From Victivallis vadensis (GTDB taxonomy: Bacteria > Verrucomicrobiota > Lentisphaeria > Victivallales > GWF2-50-93): a DNA stretch of 15,795 nt. The position numbers and the translations under genes are program-made. Positions within the stretch are counted from its first letter, which is position 1. Each line of letters starts with the position of its first letter. A model generated the notes under the pieces. That model searched no databases. It was not told the origin of the DNA and was given only the letters and a program-made list of their open reading frames with translations. The DNA lies in assembly GCA_020718525.1 (NCBI GenBank), contig DYRX01000059.1, positions 1 through 15,795 of the forward strand, given 5' to 3'. Of this stretch, positions 6,898-12,966 are shown piece after piece.

Positions 6898-7788
6898 CTA
6901 TGGTTTCAGGGGTGAGGAATCCTCTTGGACAAACGGACTGCCCGGCCCGGCATTACTGCATCTTCTCGTGCGTTCAAGATTAAGGCGGACGAATTCGTCA
7001 GGAGAAAGCTCCTCGGCACGCGCATTTTCAGAAATCCCCATCGCCTCAAAAAGCTCGCGCATCCCCGGATATACGCCAAGGTTGGTCTGCATCTTTTTTC
7101 TTCTCCGCGAAAATGCCTGCTTCACAAAGCTCATGAATGATGGAAAATTTGCAGGTGCGCCATCTTCGCGAAGCCTGAATTCGACAAGGGCTGAGGAGAC
7201 TTCCGGCGCCGGAAAGAATACCTGCGATGGAATGCTTCTGAGCAGTTTCACCGAGTATCTTGATTGCAGAATGACAGACGCGGCGGAATAGTCCGGCGAA
7301 GAAACTCCGGCGGCAAATCTCTTAGCAGTGTCCTTCTGCAGAAGAAAGAGCATCGAGTCCGGAGGTCTTTCTAACGCCGCCATGGATATTGCAAAGGGCG
7401 TGCTGATGGAATACGGCAAATTCGCGACGCACTTCCATTTTTCAAATCCGTGCTTTCCGCGGAATTCGCAGATTATTTTCGGAATGTCGAGACGACACGC
7501 ATCACCGCCGACAAGATTAAATTTTGGATTCCTGAACCTACGCCCCAAATATTCAATCAGCCGCTTGTCAATTTCAATTGCTACAAGCTCTTTTTTTTCG
7601 AGAAGAAGTCTTTGCGTGAGACAGCCGAGCCCGGGACCGACCTCCAGTATCATGTCGCCAGGCTGTTCACGCGACTTGCCTGCGATGAAGTCGAGCAGAT
7701 TGTCGTCGAGAAGAAAATTCTGCCCCAGTTTTCTGCTTGGGCGCAAAGAAAGTCGCTCGAGTGTTTCGATCAGCTCGCTCTTTTTCAT
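6898..7788 (-). CDS. rsmA: 16S rRNA (adenine1518/1519-N6) dimethyltransferase
   Basis: A 296-residue RsmA/KsgA methyltransferase, which dimethylates two adjacent adenines in the 3'-end hairpin of 16S rRNA late in 30S assembly. Motifs in order are KLGQNFLLD (20-28), the SAM-binding EVGPGLGCLTQ (49-59), the acidic AIEID (70-74), the catalytic NLPYSIS (123-129), then FFPAPEVSSALV and the small C-terminal helical domain. I chose the ATG at 7788 because AGGAAG lies four bases before it; a TTG at 7809 is in frame but has poorer support. It lies 55 bases downstream of the isomerase gene and 180 bases upstream of thrS, all on the same strand. The C-terminal tail of about 15 residues past the conserved core is serine/proline rich and of no known role. 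Confidence 0.96.
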   Translation of the reverse strand: MKKSELIETLERLSLRPSRKLGQNFLLDDNLLDFIAGKSREQPGDMILEVGPGLGCLTQRLLLEKKELVAIEIDKRLIEYLGRRFRNPKFNLVGGDACRLDIPKIICEFRGKHGFEKWKCVANLPYSISTPFAISMAALERPPDSMLFLLQKDTAKRFAAGVSSPDYSAASVILQSRYSVKLLRSIPSQVFFPAPEVSSALVEFRLREDGAPANFPSFMSFVKQAFSRRRKKMQTNLGVYPGMRELFEAMGISENARAEELSPDEFVRLNLERTRRCSNAGPGSPFVQEDSSPLKP

Positions 7789-7843
7789 TCGTCTTCCTGT
7801 CGGCGCCAAATCGCGGGAGGTATCTCCGTAAAGGTGCCCTGCT

Positions 7844-9328
7844 TCAAAAGGGATTTTCCGTCGGGTACCTGTCGCTCTTTGCGCGGTTGAAATGAATCAT
7901 GTCGGGGGCGACGCCAATCAGTTTGAATATCTCGAAGAGAGCCTTGCCAGAATGGGAGAATGCGATCGCGGCATGATGCGGAAAACGGTGTTCGATCAGC
8001 ACATGCCTGTAGAATCTGGACATCTGATCTATGGCGAAGACGCCGATACTGCCGAACGAAGATGGATCCATGTCGAGAATTTCTCCTTGTGCGACATAGG
8101 CCTTCAAAGTGGCGTCAGCCGTGCTCTGGAGGCGGAAGACTGTTGCTTCTCCCGGACGAAGCCTGCCCTCAAGCGTGCCACGGGTGATGTCCGGAGCCTT
8201 ACCGGGTTCCATGAGAGAGTGCATGATGAACTGATACTTCATCGAACATTCGCAAAGGCACTCCGATGCGGTGTTGCCGCAGTGGAAGCCCATGAAGAGA
8301 TCCGTCGGCTGATATTTGCCAAGCTTAGACTTTTTCGCGGCCGACATGTCGCTGGGCACCGTGTTGTTGATGTCAAGCAGTGTCGTGGGCAGTCCGCTTG
8401 CGCAAACTCCAATGTACTCGCTCAGAGCTCCGTAGATGTCAACCTCGCAGGAAACGGGAATCCCCCTCGATGCCAGTCTTGAGTTGACGAAGCAGGGAAC
8501 GAATCCAAAATATTTTTCAAAGGACGGCCAGCATTTGTCCGCAAATATGCCGAATTTTGACGCGCCAAGATTTTTTTCCATGAATTTCAGCAGACCAGCC
8601 TCGAACTGCGCCAGTTTAGGCAGTAGATCCGGATATCTGTTCCCCTTTCCCAGCTCCTTCGCCATGTCTGAGACTATCGCTGGAATCGCGGGATCTCCCT
8701 TCGCCGAGAGATAGACGTCATAGAGATCAAGCTCGCTGTTTTCCATGATTTCTACACCCAGGTCGTATAGCGGCTTGATGGGGGCATTGCACGCGAGAAA
8801 ATCCTGCGGCCTAGGGCCAAAGGCGAAAATCTTGAGCTGGGAAAGAGCAAGAGCGGCTCTGGCGACGGGCAGAAAAGCTCCAATCATTGCGGCAATCTCT
8901 GAAGGCGTTCCTACCGGATATTCAGGTATGCAGACTTTCAGCTTGCGTAGACCGCAGTTGTACGAGGCATTCAGCATCCCGCAGTATGCATCGCCTCTCG
9001 AAGTCGCGAGAGACGATTTGCTCTCCTCTGCCGCCGCAAGAAAAACAACTGGTCCGGCAAACTTTGACGCAAGCAGTGTCGAAGGGGTTTCCGGGCCGAA
9101 GTTGCCAAGATAAATGACAAGCGCATTGATCGAGTTTTCGCGTATGAAGTCAAGCGCCTTCATAGCATCGTTCTCATTTTCTACCATGACAGGAACATCA
9201 AGCACGCCGATCTTGGCCTTTTTGCATTCTGCCAAAACTTGTTTTTTCCTTTTTTCCGAAAGACTCACAGGAAAACAGTCTCTGCTGACCGCGACGATTC
9301 CAAGCTTAATTACCGGCAGATTCTTCAT
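7844..9328 (-). CDS. L-fucose/L-arabinose isomerase-family protein
   Basis: A 494-residue cytoplasmic protein of the L-fucose isomerase (FucI) / arabinose isomerase superfamily, Mn2+-dependent aldose-ketose isomerases. The N-terminal Rossmann-like portion contains ALVIYLGNFGPETP (69-82). The C-terminal portion carries the expected metal/catalytic residues: SCEVDIYGALSEY (Glu295), TTLLDINN (Asp319), MGFHCGN (346-352) and FPHHAAIAFSH (449-459; His451 or His452 as third ligand). It is shorter than FucI (~590), like a group often seen in PVC bacteria and Clostridia whose substrate is not known to me. The start at 9328 is supported by AGGAG seven bases upstream. A longer frame to 9418 exists but has no signal and no family similarity. 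No sugar kinase or aldolase lies nearby, so the substrate cannot be read from context. Confidence 0.88.
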   Translation of the reverse strand: MKNLPVIKLGIVAVSRDCFPVSLSEKRKKQVLAECKKAKIGVLDVPVMVENENDAMKALDFIRENSINALVIYLGNFGPETPSTLLASKFAGPVVFLAAAEESKSSLATSRGDAYCGMLNASYNCGLRKLKVCIPEYPVGTPSEIAAMIGAFLPVARAALALSQLKIFAFGPRPQDFLACNAPIKPLYDLGVEIMENSELDLYDVYLSAKGDPAIPAIVSDMAKELGKGNRYPDLLPKLAQFEAGLLKFMEKNLGASKFGIFADKCWPSFEKYFGFVPCFVNSRLASRGIPVSCEVDIYGALSEYIGVCASGLPTTLLDINNTVPSDMSAAKKSKLGKYQPTDLFMGFHCGNTASECLCECSMKYQFIMHSLMEPGKAPDITRGTLEGRLRPGEATVFRLQSTADATLKAYVAQGEILDMDPSSFGSIGVFAIDQMSRFYRHVLIEHRFPHHAAIAFSHSGKALFEIFKLIGVAPDMIHFNRAKSDRYPTENPF

Positions 9329-9448
9329 TGATCGGCTCCTATTGAATTTGACTTTGCATTCCATCTTCAGCAACTGGCCAGACTTTGCATATTCAATGAA
9401 AATGCGCTGGCAAAACAAAACATGAATCTAGCATTTCCGATGGAAAAA

Positions 9449-9619
9449 TCAGCATCCGCAGAGAAGAATTTTCCAAATATCTTCAGACTGCGTAGCGTTC
9501 TTTTTGTATTTCTCCAAAGTTTTCCATGGGATTGAAAGCCCTATCTTTCCGGGCAGGGCGCATACATAGCGCGGGTTGAAAGTGATGCCGAATCTTGAGA
9601 ATATCATGTCCGCAACCAT
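9449..9619 (-). pseudogene. Probable remnant of an IS630-type transposase N-terminal domain
   Basis: The minus strand encodes a 56-residue frame, with ATG at 9619 and TGA at 9449-9451. Its middle, MIFSRFGITFNPRYV followed by CALPGKIGLS, matches the pattern of the winged-helix DNA-binding part of IS630/Tc1-mariner transposases (I-x-x-R-F-G-[IV]-x-[FY]-x-P-x-x-V-x-x-L-x-x-x-G-[LW]-S). After it comes a lysine-rich linker like the one before the DDE domain. No Shine-Dalgarno is present and the DDE catalytic domain is absent, so it is a decayed fragment if the assignment is right. It occupies part of the 419-bp gap 9329-9747. The rest of that gap holds only the inverted repeats near 9674-9720. This is recognition by eye of a short diverged segment. 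Confidence 0.42.
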
Positions 9620-9673
9620 TGCCGAGTTCCCAGGAAAACGACGAGAAAAACGACAACTTTCATGTTGACGGCA

Positions 9674-9720
9674 ACTGGCTTTTTATTGTCTCAGTGTGCC
9701 AGTGAATCTCCCGGAGATTC
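9674..9720. repeat. Adjacent inverted repeats downstream of the glycosyltransferase gene
   Basis: ACTGGC (9674-9679) pairs with GCCAGT (9698-9703). Immediately next to it is a perfect 17-bp palindrome, GAATCTCC-C-GGAGATTC (9704-9720). They lie 28 bases past the stop of the minus-strand glycosyltransferase gene. They could act as a transcript-end hairpin, though no T-run follows, or could be relics of the mobile element whose transposase fragment lies next to them. Confidence 0.5.
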
Positions 9721-9747
9721 AACAGATGTCTCCATGGCGGGATCAGG

Positions 9748-10479
9748 TCAGATTCTGCGATAATCCTTGCCCACCATGTATTTCTCAAGCAGACAATAGA
9801 TTATTATGAAAAAATATCTAGATCCCATTTCCCGAATTTTCAGCTTAGAAAGACCAGTCTTCCTGTTTTCCCAGCTTATTGGAAGGACTTTGAACCTGTA
9901 GCCCCTGATGTAAGCCTTGAGCGGAATTTCGACAGTGAGGTTGAAGTGAGGAGAAAGAAATGGTCTGCATCCGTCAATCACTTCCCTCCGGTAGCATTTG
10001 AAAGCATTGGTGGTGTCGTTGAGCCCGTGCCTGAAGAGAGAGCGTATCAAAAGGTTGACAAATCTGTTCAGAAAGAGCTTGTGGAAAGGATAGTCCACAA
10101 CTCTGGAGCCTTTGATGAAACGCGATCCGAAAACTGCTTCCGCGCCTTTTTCGATCTCTTCAAAATAGGAGCAGAGATCCGATGGGCTGTCACTTGCGTC
10201 CGCCATGAAAATTGCGACAGCATCCCCTGAATATGAGTCCAAACCAGCTCTGACCGCCATTCCGAAGCCAGGAGCCTTTCCGTTTCGAATCCATCTGATT
10301 CTCGGGTCGTTGCTAGAAATTTTATCCATCAAATCCTCGGTGGAGTCAGTGCAGTGGTCGGCGACGACAACTATCTCAAAATCGCGGCGGCGCCTGTCGA
10401 GTTCAGCTACAAGTGACCTGAGGGTGCCTTCAATGCATCCCTCTTCATTGTGAGCCGGTATAACCACTGAAAATTTCAT
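9748..10479 (-). CDS. Family 2 glycosyltransferase, dolichol/polyprenyl-phosphate mannosyltransferase-like
   Basis: A 243-residue GT-A fold enzyme of the GT2 family, close to the single-domain DPM1-like group that moves a sugar from a nucleotide donor to a polyprenyl-phosphate lipid. Visible motifs are FSVVIPAHNEEGCI at the N-terminus, EIVVVADHCTDST (35-47), GKAPGFGMAVRAGL (67-80), the metal-binding MADASDSP (92-99), GSRF, DTTNAFKCYRREV and the SKLKIREMGSRY box (211-222). There are no C-terminal transmembrane anchor helices, only a hydrophobic stretch YFFIIIYCLL (222-231) that could sit on the membrane surface. The start at 10479 follows AAGGA with nine bases spacing; a longer frame begins at 10518 without support. 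It lies 153 bases downstream of the M23-like gene, a spacer filled by a large quasi-palindrome. Donor and acceptor are not deducible. Confidence 0.9.
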   Translation of the reverse strand: MKFSVVIPAHNEEGCIEGTLRSLVAELDRRRRDFEIVVVADHCTDSTEDLMDKISSNDPRIRWIRNGKAPGFGMAVRAGLDSYSGDAVAIFMADASDSPSDLCSYFEEIEKGAEAVFGSRFIKGSRVVDYPFHKLFLNRFVNLLIRSLFRHGLNDTTNAFKCYRREVIDGCRPFLSPHFNLTVEIPLKAYIRGYRFKVLPISWENRKTGLSKLKIREMGSRYFFIIIYCLLEKYMVGKDYRRI

Positions 10480-10550
10480 CGCGGACGATCCTTCATAAAA
10501 AATACAATAAAAACACACAAGATAGCTTTTCCGCTCGAAATTTCAATCTT

Positions 10551-10627
10551 TTGGCAGGAGACACTCATGCTAAATATTCATTGAACGACGTAGTTCAGCT
10601 AATATTTGCCAAGCTAATGCCTGCCAA
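10551..10627 (-). repeat. 77-bp nested quasi-palindrome upstream of the glycosyltransferase gene
   Basis: Three nested stems share one axis: TTGGCAGG (10551-10558) with CCTGCCAA (10620-10627), AAATATT (10572-10578) with AATATTT (10601-10607), and TGAAC (10582-10586) with GTTCA (10593-10597). They leave nearly symmetric internal loops of 13x12 and 3x3 bases and a 6-base hairpin loop. The right side also contains an imperfect tandem 15-mer, GCTAATATTTGCCAA / GCTAATGCCTGCCAA (10598-10627). Transcribed from the minus strand it would form a long stem-loop 72 bases ahead of the glycosyltransferase ATG. Structured leader RNA, operator or small transposable relic are all possible. Confidence 0.55.
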
Positions 10628-10632
10628 GTCTT

Positions 10633-11496
10633 TTAAGCCTTTTGATCCAGGTACATTTGCCAGAAAAGGATCCAAGGATCAAGAAGGATGGTCTCTCCGT
10701 AGTCGTGAATCTTGAAGACGAAGTGGCTATGGTCTGCGGCGCCTGAAAGAACTCCTGCGCCAAGCGCAAACTGGCGGCCTTTCTGAATAGGCTCATGCTC
10801 CTTGACGGTGAGCTCCGTCATGTGGTGAGCCTGGAATATCCATTCCGCCCCGTCCGGCCAGCGGTGGATTCCGCGCCATCGGTTGTTGTTGTGCCCCATT
10901 GCCAGGCTGTTGAAGTAGAAGTGGTCGTCAATGTCCAAGGGCGCCCACAAAGGAGTTCCTTTTGGGTGGTTGATGTCCAGTCCGCCGTGGGCGGATGCAC
11001 CATTGTAGGCGCCGAGCCAGCAGTCTTCGCCCCGGTAGCAGTCTTGAATCCGCAGTCCTCCCTCTGGCAGAGGACACCATGGATGAATGCGCTGAGGACA
11101 AATGCGGAGCGATGCGTCCTGGACAGCGAAGCGCGCATGCTTGCGTGGCCGGCATTCCCCATGTTCTTCGGCAAGAAACTCGAAGATGTCGTCAACGGCG
11201 TCGAACCAGATGCGCAGTCCGCCTATCTCCCACGGCTCGTAGAAACTGCGCTGTGTGGACACTTCTCGTTCAAGTATGTGTTCGCGTCCGTTTATTTTCA
11301 GCACGCATGTAAAGCTGTAGTCCGTCCGCGCGGCCTCCTCTTCGACCTTGAGTTCATCCAGGGTTGTCTGCAGAATACGTGCAGACGTGCTCATCAGTTC
11401 CATGCGTGCAGGAGCGCCTGAGAGCAGTTCAAGCTCCTCGAGCTCCCCGCGATTCATCTCTAGCGCGGTCAGGGTGTTTTTCAATCTACGCTTCAC
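10633..11496 (-). CDS. LytM/M23-like zinc metallopeptidase domain protein
   Basis: A 287-residue protein with an unrecognised N-terminal half and a C-terminal LytM-type fold of peptidase family M23. The fold is marked by GASAHGGLDINHPKGTPLWAPL (split here: zinc ligands His170 and Asp174 of H-x3-D), QAHHMTEL (His224/225), then GAGVLSGAADHSHFVFKI with H256-x-H258. All zinc ligands of the family are present, so it may be active. Family members usually cut peptidoglycan cross-bridges or peptides outside the cytoplasm, yet no signal peptide or membrane anchor is visible. The start is a GTG at 11496 preceded by AGGG, with an in-frame TAG just upstream. An internal ATG (11457) is the alternative, and neither adds an export signal. 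It follows the MoxR gene by 137 bases. Confidence 0.72.
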   Translation of the reverse strand: MKRRLKNTLTALEMNRGELEELELLSGAPARMELMSTSARILQTTLDELKVEEEAARTDYSFTCVLKINGREHILEREVSTQRSFYEPWEIGGLRIWFDAVDDIFEFLAEEHGECRPRKHARFAVQDASLRICPQRIHPWCPLPEGGLRIQDCYRGEDCWLGAYNGASAHGGLDINHPKGTPLWAPLDIDDHFYFNSLAMGHNNNRWRGIHRWPDGAEWIFQAHHMTELTVKEHEPIQKGRQFALGAGVLSGAADHSHFVFKIHDYGETILLDPWILFWQMYLDQKA

Positions 11497-11550
11497 GATG
11501 CCCTATTCCAAGAAAGAAGTTCCTGGTTCATCTCTGTCAATCTCCGGCAC

Positions 11551-11599
11551 TGTCTGATTGGATTTGCGGAAAACAAGCGAAATTGGAAAAAATCAGACA
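11551..11599. repeat. 9-bp inverted repeat between moxR-like and M23-like genes
   Basis: TGTCTGATT (11551-11559) and AATCAGACA (11591-11599) are perfect inverted repeats 31 bases apart, centred about 80 bases ahead of the M23-like start. A GGCTCAA direct repeat flanks them (11602-11620). They could be two half-sites of an operator or the stem of a leader hairpin. No terminator-like T-run follows on the minus strand. Confidence 0.4.
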
Positions 11600-11633
11600 A
11601 AGGCTCAAGAAGGGCTCAACGCGCCTGGAAAAC

Positions 11634-12647
11634 TCATTCCTTCACTGTCGAGAGGACTTCAGATATGATGTCTTCGGCTGAAATGCCCTCTGCGTCCGCA
11701 TGGAAGTTCGGGATGACCCTGTGGCGAAGGGCGGAAATGGCGAGAGCCCTGACGTCTTCGCAGGCGACATTGTATCTTCCGTCAAGAATTGCGCGCGCCT
11801 TGCCTGCGAGAATGAGCGCCTGGGAAGCGCGCGAGCCTGCGCCCCATTTCACCTTCTCCCGGACAGTTTTTGGCGCAGTTTCGTCGCCAGGCCTTGTAGC
11901 ACGGACGATTCTCACAGCATAAGACGTTACATTGCTTGGACTTGCGACTTCTCTGATCACTGACTGCATCGAGCAAATGTCGTCCTTGCTGAAAACCACC
12001 GAAGGCTCCTGCCTCGTGGGCGCGGTCGTTTCCGCGACCATTTTCTCTTCGTCATGCAGGGGCAGATAGTCGAGCACCACATTTAGGAGAAACCTGTCCA
12101 ACTGCGCCTCCGGCAATGGGTATGTCCCTTCCAGCTCGATTGGATTCTGGGTTGCGAGAACAAAAAATGGCTTGTCCAGCGGGCGTGTTTTTCCGCCTGC
12201 GGTCACATGGCGCTCCTCCATTGCCTCGAGCAGAGCTGACTGGGTTTTCGGGGGTGTCCTGTTGATTTCGTCGGCGAGGAGGATGTTTGTGAAAACTGGT
12301 CCCTGTATGAAGCGGAACTCCCTTTTTCCAGTGTGGACATCCTCCTCAAGGACTTCCGTTCCAAAGATGTCGGCGGGCATGAGATCGGGAGTGAACTGGA
12401 TTCTCTTGAAGTCCAGGGAGAATATTTTTGCGATGCTCTTGACGATGAGGGTCTTGCCAAGCCCGGGAACGCCGGTGAGAAGCACGTGCCCGTTCGAGAG
12501 CAGAGATATCACGATCTCTTCTATTATGGAATCCTGTCCTATGACAGATTTTCTGATTTCTCCAACGATTTTTTCTCTTGCCGCCCGGATTTTTTTCACT
12601 GCATCCGAAGCGAGGCTGTTTTTTTCCTCAAAACTTGATGAATTCAC
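11634..12647 (-). CDS. MoxR-family AAA+ ATPase
   Basis: A 337-residue AAA+ chaperone-like ATPase of the MoxR group, which usually helps assemble or mature von Willebrand factor-type partner proteins. From the chosen start: the IGQ box VIGQ (35-38), Walker A GVPGLGKT (59-66), the family-typical RIQFTPDLMPADIFG, Walker B LLADEINR (123-130), TPPKTQSALLEAMEE, sensor 1 ATQNPIELEGTYPLPEAQLDRF (split here around 165-186), and the C-terminal lid with KWGAGSRASQALI. I prefer the GTG at 12647, which follows AAAGGA by nine bases. An upstream ATG at 12695 adds 16 residues but lacks a Shine-Dalgarno. The usual partners (DUF58 and VWA-domain genes) do not follow. Instead an M23-like gene does, 137 bases downstream, which is atypical. 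The plus-strand MFS gene starts divergently 319 bp away. Confidence 0.93.
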   Translation of the reverse strand: MNSSSFEEKNSLASDAVKKIRAAREKIVGEIRKSVIGQDSIIEEIVISLLSNGHVLLTGVPGLGKTLIVKSIAKIFSLDFKRIQFTPDLMPADIFGTEVLEEDVHTGKREFRFIQGPVFTNILLADEINRTPPKTQSALLEAMEERHVTAGGKTRPLDKPFFVLATQNPIELEGTYPLPEAQLDRFLLNVVLDYLPLHDEEKMVAETTAPTRQEPSVVFSKDDICSMQSVIREVASPSNVTSYAVRIVRATRPGDETAPKTVREKVKWGAGSRASQALILAGKARAILDGRYNVACEDVRALAISALRHRVIPNFHADAEGISAEDIISEVLSTVKE

Positions 12648-12966
12648 CTTGGCTTGTCCTTTCAGAGCTGTTGTTGACGCGCAATAACCCTTCATTCATG
12701 CGGGCATCATCCGCCAGCATGGCGCTGGATGGAATGCTGTGGGTAATTTCCGCTGTCCGCGCCGAAGCGCCACCCGATCCAGGCTTGGTATTAAGATTAT
12801 GCCGGAATTTATGAAATTCAAATGAGGGCGGCAGATTGGCAGGCAAATATGCGATGAGCTTTGCGTTGCATTATATTTCAATCCCGCTTGAATAAGAAAA
12901 TTTTGGACTTATCTTTCTCTTCAATCATATGAAACAGAAGAATTATTTTGTAAATCAACGGAGACT
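12648..12966. promoter_or_regulatory. Divergent intergenic region between moxR-like and MFS-WD40 genes
   Basis: This 319-bp stretch contains no convincing gene. It must hold the promoters of both divergent genes. The last 100 bases before the MFS gene are AT-rich. TTGGAC at 12903-12908 could be a -35 element, but I find no good -10 at the right distance. TTCAA/TTGAA flanking a six-base centre (12875-12890) is a small inverted repeat. Upstream of the MFS start, GGAG lies at 12960-12963. Confidence 0.4.

Noticed and set aside
9329..9418. N-terminal extension of the isomerase to 9418
   Set aside because: The extension has no family similarity and no Shine-Dalgarno, while the ATG at 9328 has AGGAG at ideal spacing.
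10560..10585. AGGAG followed by a short plus-strand ORF of five codons (start 10568)
   Set aside because: The ORF ends after five residues inside the quasi-palindrome. It is more simply explained as chance.
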